Positions 45,047-54,469 of a stretch of 64,000 nucleotides of DNA are shown piece after piece. The notes under the pieces were generated by a model, which was given only the letters and a program-made list of their open reading frames with translations, did not search any database and was not told the DNA's origin. The stretch is from contig OZ241916.1 of the NCBI GenBank assembly GCA_965203865.1, forward strand, positions 2,914,001 to 2,978,000. The letters run 5' to 3'. Made by a program: the position numbers and the translations under genes. Source of the stretch: G965200765 sp965203865 (GTDB lineage: Bacteria > Pseudomonadota > Gammaproteobacteria > Arenicellales > JAJDZL01). Each line of letters begins with the position of its first letter. Positions within the stretch are counted from its first letter, which is position 1.

Positions 45047-45880
45047 ATGAGTGATCCATGCATAATTACAGTCGCAATTACCGGTGCTGTTCCAAAAAAG
45101 GAAGACAACGCAGCGGTTCCGGTAACTCCGCCCGAGCAGATCGAATCCACGCACGAAGCCTATGAAGCAGGTGCGTCTTTGGTTCATATTCATGTCCGCA
45201 ATGCGGACCAGTCGCCCGGTTCTGACCCGGAAAAGTTTGCCGAAGTTCAAGAGGGGGTCAAAAAATATTGCCCTGGAATGATTATTCAGTTTTCCACTGG
45301 AGGACGCGGGCGGGAACTGCATCTTCGGGGGGCAATGCTCGGTCTGCGTCCTGACATGGCATCGCTGGCAACCGGTTCGGTGAATTTTCCGACTTCGATT
45401 TACGAAAATCCGCCTCAGTTTGTTGATGAGCTGGCGCAATCGATGATTGACTTCGACATCAAGCCGGAAATTGAAATATTTGATGTTGCCATGCTCTACA
45501 ACGCCGCGAATCTGGCAAAGCGAAAGTTGTTGAAGCTTCCTGCCCACGTACAGTTTGTACTCGGCATACCGAACGCATTGCCGGCCCGAAGAAAACTTTT
45601 GGAATTTCTGATTTCGGAATTGGAAGAAGTGATGCCCGGCGCAACTTGGACTGCGGCCGGCATTGGTCGGCATCAATTCGAGGTCAATCAGTGGTGCCTG
45701 GAGCTGGGCGGACACTGTCGAACAGGGTTGGAGGACAACATAAAATACGATCGAGACCGCTTGGCTTCAAGCAACGCTGAATTGGTTGCAAAAGTCGTTG
45801 ATGCCGCTGATCAGTTCAATCGACGACCTGCGAATCCGAAAGAAGCCCGACAATTGCTTGGCTTGAAGCTTGCAGCATAG
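45047..45880 (+). CDS. BKACE-family beta-keto acid cleavage enzyme (DUF849)
   Basis: 277 residues. These zinc enzymes condense a beta-keto acid with acetyl-CoA to give acetoacetate and a new acyl-CoA. Metal ligands are in LVHIHVRN (H47, H49). IIQFSTGGRGR, EIEIFDVAML, VQFVLGIPNALPA and the conserved WTAAGIGRHQFEVNQWCLELGGHCRTGLEDN complete the family. The true substrate varies between members and cannot be read here. It sits between a biotin-dependent carboxyltransferase and a TRAP transporter, suggesting a catabolic route for a carboxylated keto acid. Confidence 0.88.
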   Translation: MSDPCIITVAITGAVPKKEDNAAVPVTPPEQIESTHEAYEAGASLVHIHVRNADQSPGSDPEKFAEVQEGVKKYCPGMIIQFSTGGRGRELHLRGAMLGLRPDMASLATGSVNFPTSIYENPPQFVDELAQSMIDFDIKPEIEIFDVAMLYNAANLAKRKLLKLPAHVQFVLGIPNALPARRKLLEFLISELEEVMPGATWTAAGIGRHQFEVNQWCLELGGHCRTGLEDNIKYDRDRLASSNAELVAKVVDAADQFNRRPANPKEARQLLGLKLAA

Positions 45881-46001
45881 AAAGTACGGGGAATAGTGGA
45901 CTTGAATGCTCCAATTTCCAATTCTGTTTGTATTTTGTAATAATACAATCTATGTATAATCAAATTAACTGTAAACCTGAAATAACAGACAGGAGGATAT
46001 A

Positions 46002-47069
46002 GTGTTGAAAAGATTTACCAAGTTACTAATGGCATCGGTACTGCTTGTATCTACTACTGGTGTACTGAACTCAGCAAGTGCACAGCAGTTTGTCTCCATT
46101 CTGACCTGCCCGTTTGGATGCGGAGTCATGGAAGGCAATACCATTTTCGGAAATGTTATAGCCAGGTCTGGCGGGACGTTGTTTATCGCTGCACAGGAAA
46201 CCCCGGGATACATGTACAATGTCCGGGCAATGGCCGAGGAAAGGCGTTGGAAACATACAGTCTTCGGAACGGAAGATACAATTATCCAGCTCGCTCTTCA
46301 GGGCGGCACGGAAGAACTCAAAGAGTATCTGCCAGACCCGATTCCAATTAAATTCAAACTGCTTCATGGAGAATCGTACTGGTCGCAAGGCAAGTTCTTC
46401 GTTACCACCGACCCGAATATCAAAACGATTGCTGATATGAAAGGCAAGCGAGTTTCAGTTGGATTGGTGGGACAAAGCGACTGGGGCGTATATCCGAGAC
46501 TATTCCTGAAGCATGCGTATGGAATTGACAAGTCAAACACCGATATTCGGCTATTGAATCCAGGCGGACTGACACAGCAACTGATTGACGGCACAACAGA
46601 TGTCTGTGTAACCGGTTACGGCACCGAACCTTCGCAAACACAGCATTTGCTGAGTGGTCCGTTGAGAAAGCTGGAAGCTTCCGGCAAAAAGCTTTACTAC
46701 ATTCCAATGGATCAATGGGCCATCGACAAGATGAATGAAAAATTCGGAACAACCTGGATAGGCATGACCATCAAGGCAGGTACTTTGCCTCATCAAGACA
46801 AGGATTTTCTATCTGGCTTCAACCGCGGGTACAAAGCTGTTCATCCAGAATTTCCCGAAGACAAAGCTTATGAGTATGTCATGGCAACACACAGGCATTT
46901 GGCAGAAATGGCCGAGTTGAACGCACTTTGGAAAATTCTTACCGAAGACATGATGGTGGACGGACTGTCGGAAGAAAATACACATCCAGGTGCAATCCGT
47001 GCTTACAAGGAACTTGGAATTTGGGAGAAGCGAAAGAATTTTACTCCGGTAACCTATCCCGAATCTTGA
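46002..47069 (+). CDS. TAXI-type TRAP transporter solute-binding protein
   Basis: 355 residues from a GTG with AGGAGG six bases upstream. Signal peptide LLMASVLLVSTTGVLNSASAQ (cut near 28). The mature protein has the TAXI-family layout (TIFGNVIARSGGTLFIAAQE, KGKRVSVGLVGQSDWGVYPRLFL, DVCVTGYGTEPSQTQHLL). It is periplasmic and delivers an organic acid to the permease encoded next. A terminator between the two genes would set binding protein above permease level. Confidence 0.88.
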   Translation: MLKRFTKLLMASVLLVSTTGVLNSASAQQFVSILTCPFGCGVMEGNTIFGNVIARSGGTLFIAAQETPGYMYNVRAMAEERRWKHTVFGTEDTIIQLALQGGTEELKEYLPDPIPIKFKLLHGESYWSQGKFFVTTDPNIKTIADMKGKRVSVGLVGQSDWGVYPRLFLKHAYGIDKSNTDIRLLNPGGLTQQLIDGTTDVCVTGYGTEPSQTQHLLSGPLRKLEASGKKLYYIPMDQWAIDKMNEKFGTTWIGMTIKAGTLPHQDKDFLSGFNRGYKAVHPEFPEDKAYEYVMATHRHLAEMAELNALWKILTEDMMVDGLSEENTHPGAIRAYKELGIWEKRKNFTPVTYPES

Positions 47070-47090
47070 TTTCCTGAACCAAAGCAAAGT

Positions 47091-47128
47091 AAATGCCGCC
47101 TGGTAGTCTGCTATCGGGCGGCATTTTT
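47091..47128 (+). terminator. Intrinsic terminator after the TRAP binding protein
   Basis: ATGCCGCC (47093-47100) pairs with GGCGGCAT (47117-47124; stem with a short loop), followed by TTTTT. A textbook Rho-independent terminator, here probably partial, lying between the binding protein and permease genes. Confidence 0.85.
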
Positions 47129-47202
47129 ACACCGCATTAATACTACGGATTCCAATCAGCCAGCTTGCAATTCAACGAACGTTGCTCTTTGAGCAGATAC
47201 GA

Positions 47203-49116
47203 ATGACTACCGTAATTCAGACCCGAAATTTCATTAGCTATCTCTTCACAGGGCTAGGCATAGCTCTGACAACCTATATCGGTATATCCGTATTTGGTCT
47301 GATCAGTAATTCAAAAGTCTACTACGCTACTTTCGTTTTTGTTGTTCTTTGCATGGCTTCACTCTATGCGTTCAAGGAATTGCTTGATGAACACATCGAG
47401 AACAGTAAAAAGAAGTTCTGGAAGATTCGCTTCGCAATCGCCGCAGTTGCAGCAATTTTAGCCGTTGGTGGTTCAGGGTATGTTCGAATCAACGCTGTAC
47501 GGCTGGATGCGGTTCACCCATTTTTTGAAGTATTCGACATCAGTATTGGAATTTTGCTGATCGTCGGTGTAATGCTGCTGAATTTTTTGCATTGGGGCTG
47601 GTTGCTGACATCTCTCATTGTCATCATCATTCTCTACTTCTTTTTCGGCTATATGGTTCCGTACCCGATATTGATGCTTCCACAATACGATGTTGGATTT
47701 GTGATTCATTATCTGGGGCTTGGGGTAAGCGAAGGAATGTTCTGGCTAGCCCGGCTTGCTGCCGACAAGCTGTATTTTCTGGTCATTTTCGCCGCAATGC
47801 TTCTGGGAGTCGGCATGTTGAAAATGGTCATCGAGGTCGGCAAGGTTACCGGAAAGCACGTTCGCGGCGGGGCCGCGTTTCCGGCGATTGTCGGAAGCGG
47901 TATCGTTGCTTCTGTCATGGGTCAAGCCGTCTCCAACGTCGTGCTTACTGGTCGATTGACAATTCCGATGATGAAGAATCATGGATATCGAAGCGACATG
48001 GCGGGAGCAGTTGAAGCGGTTGCCTCGACTTCCGGTCAAATTATGCCGCCGATTCTCGGACTTGCCGGATTCATTATTGCCTTGTTCCTGAATGTTCCGT
48101 ACATTGAAGTTGCATTGGCCGCACTGATACCCGCACTGCTATTTTTGTCTGGAACAACATTCGGTGTCGTTACGTGTGCGAATCAGGAAAAGCTGCCGCG
48201 CATGGATGATGTCATTGACTATCAGGCAATTTGGCGAATGCTGCCTACGTTCCTGATTTCTTTCGCTGCTGTTGTAATTCTGCTGGTTGGATACTACTCG
48301 CCCGCGATTGCGGGGCTTGCAGGCATAGCTCTTGCTCTTTGCCTTTGCCCTTTTCAAGGCAAGTATCGGCCGAAACTTCGGGAGATCTACAATGCGTTTG
48401 TTGACGGGCTTGCAATTGTCACCTTGCTATCCTTGCTTCTGATTGCAATCGGCCCCCTGGCACAGACTTTTCTTACCACAAATCTTTCCAATCGTTTGGC
48501 AATTGTTCTGGTTCAGGTACTGCCCGACAGTCAATTCCTGCTACTTCTCGGAACGATGGTCGTCTCCCTGTTTCTTGGAATGGGATTGCCAACACCGGTC
48601 GCCTATGTGGTCGTCTCCCTGACTTTGGTGCCATTCCTGCAGCAAGGCGGAATTGAAGGAATACTCGCACATTTTTTTGTTTTTTACTTTGCCGTGTTTT
48701 CTACGCTCACACCGCCCGTGGCAGTTAGTGCCCTTGCAGCCGCGAAGCTATCGGGAGGAACTTTTCTGGGAACTGCGAAAGACGGAATGAAACTCATGCT
48801 CACGACATTCATCATTCCCTTCGGTTTCGTCTATCATCCTGAACTCCTTTCCTTTCCGAATGTTACATGGTCGGTTTTGCCCCCGATTCTGTTGCTTCTG
48901 CTTCTCCAGTGGACTTCTTCTATCGTCTGCTACGGATTCTGCTTCCGTATTCTGACTTGGCCGGAGCGCTGGGGATTCCTGTCTGTGACAGCAATTGGAT
49001 TTTCCTACCTTATCAATGAACGACTGATTGAACTTATTGTATTGATTGCAACCGCAGTGGCTATGTTTGGATGGATGGTTGTAACGCGCCATCGCCAAGT
49101 ATCTCCTGACGACTGA
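47203..49116 (+). CDS. TRAP transporter fused permease (DctQM type)
   Basis: About 637 residues from the ATG at 47203; a TTG at 47182 in the same frame is less likely because it lacks a ribosome site. Small (Q) and large (M) membrane subunits are fused, with four N-terminal and about twelve to fourteen further membrane segments. Typical M-domain motifs: GGAAFPAIVGSGIVASVMGQAVSNVVLTG, STSGQIMPPILGLAGFIIA, and LGMGLPTPVAYVVVSLTLVPFL. Uses an ion gradient to import the ligand of the TAXI protein. Confidence 0.92.
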   Translation: MTTVIQTRNFISYLFTGLGIALTTYIGISVFGLISNSKVYYATFVFVVLCMASLYAFKELLDEHIENSKKKFWKIRFAIAAVAAILAVGGSGYVRINAVRLDAVHPFFEVFDISIGILLIVGVMLLNFLHWGWLLTSLIVIIILYFFFGYMVPYPILMLPQYDVGFVIHYLGLGVSEGMFWLARLAADKLYFLVIFAAMLLGVGMLKMVIEVGKVTGKHVRGGAAFPAIVGSGIVASVMGQAVSNVVLTGRLTIPMMKNHGYRSDMAGAVEAVASTSGQIMPPILGLAGFIIALFLNVPYIEVALAALIPALLFLSGTTFGVVTCANQEKLPRMDDVIDYQAIWRMLPTFLISFAAVVILLVGYYSPAIAGLAGIALALCLCPFQGKYRPKLREIYNAFVDGLAIVTLLSLLLIAIGPLAQTFLTTNLSNRLAIVLVQVLPDSQFLLLLGTMVVSLFLGMGLPTPVAYVVVSLTLVPFLQQGGIEGILAHFFVFYFAVFSTLTPPVAVSALAAAKLSGGTFLGTAKDGMKLMLTTFIIPFGFVYHPELLSFPNVTWSVLPPILLLLLLQWTSSIVCYGFCFRILTWPERWGFLSVTAIGFSYLINERLIELIVLIATAVAMFGWMVVTRHRQVSPDD

Positions 49117-49126
49117 GCTTTCGAAT

Positions 49127-50533
49127 TCAATCAGATACCTGAAACTTGAACTGTCTGCGTGTCCAGAAAGTGGGTGCCACAACGGTTGTTGGATCATTTC
49201 CAACGATTCGGGTAGCAATCTTCCAGGCTTGGTCAAAGTCTTTCGCAACTGTCATGCCCAGTTGCCGAAATGCTCCAGGATTGCTTGTACCTGCCACAAT
49301 CACAGCGGACGCGCGTTGCAACGTATAGTGCCCGATGTACATCAACCAAAACGGATGTCGCGGATGATACGAGTTTCCGTTGTGATAAAGGTCCAGATAC
49401 CTGGGATTGGCGCTAATCTCCATTTCATACTGTGCCAGATCGCCAATGTCATGATGCCTGTCGTACAGGTCTATCACTTCCTGGTACGAAGGATACATGA
49501 CCGGGTCAATTTCACCCGACGAAGGGTTGAGCCCAATGACAACACCCCCTTCTCGCAAAACTGGTCGATTCACCCAAATTCTGGGAGGATTCAGGCAGCC
49601 CACCGCAGCAATTAATGTATTGTTCGCCTCCCCGTAGGCAAACCAGTTGCTCATCCCGATAATCATTACATCGGCCTGAGGGGACGGATACAAATTGAAT
49701 GTATCTGCCACATCCCAGCATGGTGCTTCGATTTCCGGAGAGTAGCCCGCGAAAACGGCCGCAATTTTCCCACCAACCCCGACAACCGAATTTACATAGA
49801 AAACTCTCTTGCCCATGGCTGTTTCCATGAACTCGTGAACATGCGCCTTCATTCCGCGATACATCATGGTTCGATGGTCGCCGGTTGTTGATTTTGGGTC
49901 GTGCCAAAATCGATGTGCATGATGAGAAGCCAAGCTTTCAGCCGAAGCAAGTCCGGTTACAGCGCCGGTTCCTGAATACCCTCCAACATAAGTCGAAGAA
50001 ACTGTGCCAACATAAATCGACAAATCTGCTTCAATAAACCTTTGATTGTGCTCAACATGTCCACCCCTATCCGTTTTTCCAAGAAAAGTCAGCTCATTCG
50101 GGTCTGCGCAATCGTGATTCACAATCTGCCCGGTATCCCAGAATCGACCATACAGAGATTCCCCCAAGAATCTCTTCAGTTCATCCGAAGTCCACTTGCG
50201 ATGAGCTCCATTTGCACAAATCAATACAATGTCCCGTTCATTTACCCCTGCTGTGGTCAACTGCTCAATTACAACTGGCAGTATTGTTTGCCATGGCAAC
50301 GGCGGACGAGTCGGGTCATCGAATCCAATTGCAACTGTCATGCCCGGTTTGGCGAGTTCAGCGAGTGGCGGACTGCCGACCGGACGATTCAACGCATCTA
50401 CAACGGCCTGGACAGGATTCGACAAAAATGGGGGATTTTGAAACTCAATCACCTGCGCATGGTCAGGCACATCAATCTTGACCTTGTCGGCTCCAAAATC
50501 GGCAACTACAGACTGAGTATTCATTGGGTTCAA
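49127..50533 (-). CDS. LarA-family nickel-pincer-cofactor enzyme (2-hydroxyacid racemase-like)
   Basis: 468 residues. LarA enzymes invert 2-hydroxy acids using a nickel-pincer nucleotide. Motifs present: FDDPTRPP (72-78), ANGAHRKW (H111, the catalytic-His region), TYVGGYSGTGAVTG (181-194), and SHHAHRFW (nickel-ligand His near 204). Lactate racemase has GGRK in the third motif, where Lys binds the cofactor covalently; here GTGA stands there, so the Lys is missing. Other LarA relatives also lack it, so the cofactor may be held non-covalently. Substrate is unknown. It overlaps larB by 4 bases. Confidence 0.85.
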   Translation of the reverse strand: MNPMNTQSVVADFGADKVKIDVPDHAQVIEFQNPPFLSNPVQAVVDALNRPVGSPPLAELAKPGMTVAIGFDDPTRPPLPWQTILPVVIEQLTTAGVNERDIVLICANGAHRKWTSDELKRFLGESLYGRFWDTGQIVNHDCADPNELTFLGKTDRGGHVEHNQRFIEADLSIYVGTVSSTYVGGYSGTGAVTGLASAESLASHHAHRFWHDPKSTTGDHRTMMYRGMKAHVHEFMETAMGKRVFYVNSVVGVGGKIAAVFAGYSPEIEAPCWDVADTFNLYPSPQADVMIIGMSNWFAYGEANNTLIAAVGCLNPPRIWVNRPVLREGGVVIGLNPSSGEIDPVMYPSYQEVIDLYDRHHDIGDLAQYEMEISANPRYLDLYHNGNSYHPRHPFWLMYIGHYTLQRASAVIVAGTSNPGAFRQLGMTVAKDFDQAWKIATRIVGNDPTTVVAPTFWTRRQFKFQVSD

Positions 50534-51201
50534 TTATCCTCTGCTTGATTCAGGATTCGTATCGCAGCACATGCGGCACCGTAACCGTTGTCAATATTCA
50601 CTGTCACAAGTCCAGGAGCGCAACTGGTGAGAATCGCGTTCAGTGCAGTTCTCCCCTCATCAGCGACACCGTACCCAACCGATGTAGGTACAGCAATCAC
50701 AACTGATGATATCAGACCGGCAACCACGCTAGGCAGAGCTGCATCCATACCAGCTGCCACAATCACAACTTGTTTCTCTGCCAATTTTTGCTGAATATCC
50801 AAAATTCTCCATAATCCTGCCACGCCGACATCAAAATACTCCTCACAGCTCAAACCATGATACGCAAGTGTTCGGGAGGCTTCGCGGGCAACTGCAATAT
50901 CAGATGTTCCCGCTGTTACAGTGGCAACATTCGAATATTCTGACAGTTGAACAACCTTCCCCAATATTCCGGTTCGAGATTCGGAATCATAGTCCACGAT
51001 TGACTGCAAGGCAGTGTCAAGGCGAGCAAATTTCTTTTTTCCAAGCCTTGTCAAAAACTGCGGGCGGCCTTCAGAATTTGCCTTCTGCAATATTTTCTGA
51101 ATCTGGTCCGAAGTTTTGGACTCACAAAATACTGCCTCATCCAGTCCAATCCTTCCCCTGCGCTCAATATCAGGGGTATTGATATCTGATTTACTGTTCA
51201 T
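50530..51201 (-). CDS. larB: LarB, nickel-pincer cofactor synthase (carboxylase/hydrolase)
   Basis: 223 residues. It carboxylates and hydrolyses nicotinic acid adenine dinucleotide, the first step of cofactor synthesis. The PurE-like core is clear: TVTAGTSDIAVAREASRTL, CEEYFDVGVAGLWRIL, VIVAAGMDAALPSVVAGL, and GYGVADEGRTALNAILTSCAPG. Its stop overlaps the LarA-like gene start (ATGA), so they are coupled. Confidence 0.93.
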   Translation of the reverse strand: MNSKSDINTPDIERRGRIGLDEAVFCESKTSDQIQKILQKANSEGRPQFLTRLGKKKFARLDTALQSIVDYDSESRTGILGKVVQLSEYSNVATVTAGTSDIAVAREASRTLAYHGLSCEEYFDVGVAGLWRILDIQQKLAEKQVVIVAAGMDAALPSVVAGLISSVVIAVPTSVGYGVADEGRTALNAILTSCAPGLVTVNIDNGYGAACAAIRILNQAEDN

Positions 51202-51376
51202 TGGTCATGTTTTCCCGAGCCTTTTGTTGTTACCGGTGAAATCGCAATGATAAGACAATTTTGCCTCGCATTTAACTCACTCGCCTTCAAACCATAACTG
51301 AAAGATATGCTCTCGAATGGAATTTACAATGCAGGCTTACAGCCTCTGATGAAACAAGCGACAGAACGAGAATTTT

Positions 51377-52192
51377 CTATGGCATTCGAACAAATGCACT
51401 TCCCCTTTGATACTCGGCAAAGTGAATTGGGGTCGTATTCTGGACGGGAAGACTCCTTCGAATCTCATTTTCAGCTCCTGCCTTGTCCAAACGATTCATA
51501 CCTGAGAGCGTCTTTGCATCCAGTTCGATTACAATTCCGTCTTTTCGAATTCGACAGCGAACCGTTTCAGGAGAGAATTTTCGCTGAATCATCTCCTCAG
51601 TTGCTTCAACCGTATTCAGCCATTTCGAGTCAATGAGAATGCCTGTTTCAACCCGACTGGACAGGCATGGAGAAGATGGCAGTTCAGAGAGTTCAGCAAG
51701 TCCTAATTGACTGGCAAACATGCGGATATCGTTCTTGTTTATACCCGCTTCAACATACGGGTGACGCACTTCGTTCTCCTTGGCAGCATGCAACCCCGGC
51801 CGGTAGTCTTTCAAGTCATCTGCATTGGTTCCTGAAAAAGCTTGAACCGGGAATTCTTTGGCAATCGCCCCATACAAGTTCGATTTGCAGTAATAGCAGC
51901 GATTTACCGGATTCACCATATATCGGCGGTCCTCAAATTCACCCGCATTCCGAATGCACAAACTCCACTTTTCAATTTCAGCATAATCCTTGACTCGAGT
52001 CGTGGCAGATTGTTGAACCGCTGGTGAAATTGCGTGAAACACAGTTGACTGTACATGGTCCAATCGCCCGGCGATGACAGCCAGTAGCATACTGTCCACC
52101 CCGCCGCTCACAGCAATTACGAACTTGCCCGTGTCTTGAAAAATTGACTCCAGAGTGTCAAATTTCTCAGACAATGAAATTTTGTTGTTCAT
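51377..52192 (-). CDS. larE: LarE, sacrificial sulfur transferase for the nickel-pincer cofactor
   Basis: 271 residues. PP-loop ATPase: AVSGGVDSMLLAV (28-40). The CYYCKSNLYG motif and the sulfur-donating Cys in SSPCLSSRVETG (C176) agree in position with Lactobacillus LarE, where that Cys is converted to dehydroalanine. It therefore looks active in the one-sulfur-per-protein (sacrificial) mode. It begins directly after the larC stop codon, with no gap. Confidence 0.93.
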   Translation of the reverse strand: MNNKISLSEKFDTLESIFQDTGKFVIAVSGGVDSMLLAVIAGRLDHVQSTVFHAISPAVQQSATTRVKDYAEIEKWSLCIRNAGEFEDRRYMVNPVNRCYYCKSNLYGAIAKEFPVQAFSGTNADDLKDYRPGLHAAKENEVRHPYVEAGINKNDIRMFASQLGLAELSELPSSPCLSSRVETGILIDSKWLNTVEATEEMIQRKFSPETVRCRIRKDGIVIELDAKTLSGMNRLDKAGAENEIRRSLPVQNTTPIHFAEYQRGSAFVRMP

Positions 52193-53383
52193 CTACTTCA
52201 AACCCGACTTTTCAGCACTCATCTCCAAGTCCTGCTTTAAGCGTTTCCGATGCCCGTAGCCACCGACTTTTGCCAAATTGTCTGCTTCAACCTTGGCGGT
52301 TCGCATGTTTCCCGGTCGTCTTGTAGTCTTGAGCGATACTACCGAGTGGTCATCCACCAGTAATGTTGATTTTCTGCTCAATGCAACTCGCTCCACAATC
52401 TGATGACGCACACCCAATGTCGAAGTTTCAGAAAGACACGCTTCAATCGTTTCATGCAGATGCTCGGCCATGCACAATACTTGAATATGGACAGCCATTC
52501 TGCCTTTTTTGCCAATGGCGGGTACTTGCAACACATCCAAAACACCTGCAATCCGGCGAATATTGTCCAGCCCGATACTCAAATCCTCCGCGGTCTGATC
52601 ATCTATTTCGAACTCAACAACTCCAACTGTTTCATTTTTGTGGTCACCTGCACTATCCTCCAATAATAACAATCGTAAAATGTTGCTCATTCCTTCAAGC
52701 CGGCGTGTTCCATAGCCATTGCCTGCGCGAGCAAGAGTTACCCCTCCCCATTGGTCATCGAAACTCGGTGCCAAAGTTCTCAATATCGCGGCACCCGTCG
52801 GCGTTACACGCTCACCTGTACGCCCGTCTTTGAACACTGGATAGTTATGCAGAAGTTCAACAACTGCTGGTGCTGGTATCGGTATCTCGCCATGAAGTGT
52901 ATTGACGGTTCCACTTCCAATCGGCAGTGGACTGCATGTCCAGGTGATGTCTTTGTCAAGCGATGTAATGAAAACCGCTGCTCCCACGATATCCACCAGC
53001 GAATCTACCGCGCCAGTTTCATGAAGTTCAACTTGATCCATTGAAACGCCATGAACTACAGACTCTGCCTTGGCAAGAGTTTCCAGAATTTCGCATGACT
53101 TTGCAATAATTGCATTTGGCATGCCCGAGTTTTGTATATCTTGTCTCAAATCAACATATCTTATATGGCAATGGTCAGACGACTTCGAACCGGCGATTGC
53201 CAATTTTTTCCCGGCCAGCAACTCATCGGCCTTCGATTCAAAGTTTAGATTTACTGACTCAGTGAGAGAAAAACTTTTCAAAGTATGTATCAACAGTTCC
53301 TCAAGGTCCGGAAACAGGTCGACCATTGCTGCGAGAAACATATCACCCGCAATTCCCCCTACAGGGTCAATATGAATTTGCAT
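52193..53383 (-). CDS. larC: LarC, nickel insertion protein for the nickel-pincer cofactor
   Basis: 396 residues from the ATG at 53383 (MQIHIDPVGGIAGDMFLAAM); an upstream start at 53425 is possible. A cyclometallase that inserts nickel with CTP. In Lactobacillus it is made as LarC1/LarC2 by frameshifting; here it is one continuous frame. VELHETGAVDSLVDIVGAA, GSGTVNTLHGEIPIPAPAV, RVTPTGAAIL and GYGTRRLEGMSN are conserved. A 308-bp internal piece is duplicated at 54470-54777. Confidence 0.93.
   Translation of the reverse strand: MQIHIDPVGGIAGDMFLAAMVDLFPDLEELLIHTLKSFSLTESVNLNFESKADELLAGKKLAIAGSKSSDHCHIRYVDLRQDIQNSGMPNAIIAKSCEILETLAKAESVVHGVSMDQVELHETGAVDSLVDIVGAAVFITSLDKDITWTCSPLPIGSGTVNTLHGEIPIPAPAVVELLHNYPVFKDGRTGERVTPTGAAILRTLAPSFDDQWGGVTLARAGNGYGTRRLEGMSNILRLLLLEDSAGDHKNETVGVVEFEIDDQTAEDLSIGLDNIRRIAGVLDVLQVPAIGKKGRMAVHIQVLCMAEHLHETIEACLSETSTLGVRHQIVERVALSRKSTLLVDDHSVVSLKTTRRPGNMRTAKVEADNLAKVGGYGHRKRLKQDLEMSAEKSGLK
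52561..52868. repeat. larC internal segment duplicated elsewhere
   Basis: This 308-bp part of larC (around residues 172-275) recurs at 54470-54777 with scattered substitutions. The copy within larC is intact. Confidence 0.9.
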
Positions 53384-53425
53384 GAGCGAATCGGGAATTT
53401 GGATGACAAACCATGACAGTATCAA

Positions 53426-53893
53426 AAATCAACTATACGTCCGGGAATTATATACTTTGTGTATGCTTTTCTACGCAATCAGGCGGCCACTGTCGTCTGT
53501 GATTCTTCCTTGTCTTCGCGCACCGAGAAATTCCGTCCTCGAATAGTAACTGGCAGGTTTTGTCATGAATGCTGATTGCCAGAATCATTCTGATTGAAAA
53601 AAGTTGCCAACAAATTCAGCGCTCAATATTGCAAGTTTCGTTGCGAATGAAATGAATTTGGTCTTGTTTCAGGAGTTTGAACCACTGCTGAGATTTTGAC
53701 CTTGTAGCAAATTGTATTATGAATAGGTCACCAAAAATTTCCTGTGACCAACAAGAAAATCAAGAAGATTTTCCTTTATCAGGTGCTTGCTCACTCCGTC
53801 CCGGTTCTTTTGGTGGTAGCAGAGGTGCTGGCTTGATCTGGTCTTGATGGTATTGATCTTTCTTCAACTAACTTGTCAGGGGCGTCTCTTCTT
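53426..53893. other. Intergenic region upstream of larC and downstream of the SLATT-like gene
   Basis: About 470 bases. TATAAT on the minus strand near 53447-53452 may be the larC -10. A 31-codon frame (MTKPASYYSRTEFLGARRQG) is open on the minus strand at about 53471-53566, without known similarity. Nothing else is called. Confidence 0.4.
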
Positions 53894-54400
53894 TTATTTT
53901 GCATATTCGCTCTCTAAAATACGATATGCGGAGTCTGCGCATTTATTGTTCAATTTTCTATTGTTTTGTACACCAAATTTACCAGGTGTTGATGTCACTT
54001 GCAGTAATTTACTGTCCAACTCTAACAATTTTTCCTCAGCTGTTTCATCGTTCAATTTAATGTGGTTACGCCACAACGTTCGATATTGGTTTTCAATGGA
54101 TGAGCACTCCGTTGCCACACCATGCAGTTCCGTCGCTTTCTTTCCGAAATCGAAATAAAAATCAACGCCTACTGTAACTGCAAGCAACAATCCAAAAACC
54201 GGTTCAACTCTATCGTACCAGTGCATTGGCAGCAGGTCAAAAAATGCAACCATTCCCCCGCACGCCACTATCAACAATGCGATGCGAGTAAGAGTCTGGT
54301 ACCGCTGGTAACGGTTTGTAAGTTCAATGTAGTAACGAGAACAGCGGACTGAATCGTAGAGTCCGTACCAAATTTCCTTTCTGAGGTCGTCGTTCACCAT
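53894..54400 (-). CDS. SLATT-like two-TM membrane protein, possible effector
   Basis: 168 residues from the ATG at 54400 (MVNDDLRKEIWYGLYDSVRCSRYYIELTNRYQRYQ). An N-terminal amphipathic helix is followed by two membrane segments (about 40-60, ALLIVACGGMVAFFDLLP; about 67-87, VEPVFGLLLAVTVGVDFYF). A long charged C-terminal helix follows (ATELHGVATECSSIENQYRTLWRN). This layout matches SLATT domains, predicted pore-forming effectors in nucleotide-signalling defence systems. No cyclase, SMODS or SLOG gene is adjacent, so it would be an orphan or have a different trigger. It lies between larC and a larC fragment. Confidence 0.5.
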   Translation of the reverse strand: MVNDDLRKEIWYGLYDSVRCSRYYIELTNRYQRYQTLTRIALLIVACGGMVAFFDLLPMHWYDRVEPVFGLLLAVTVGVDFYFDFGKKATELHGVATECSSIENQYRTLWRNHIKLNDETAEEKLLELDSKLLQVTSTPGKFGVQNNRKLNNKCADSAYRILESEYAK

Positions 54401-54469
54401 GAGTCTAATTTTACCAAAATAATAGGCTTGACCATTTCCATAATAGCATAGCAGAGTTAGATTCCAAGT

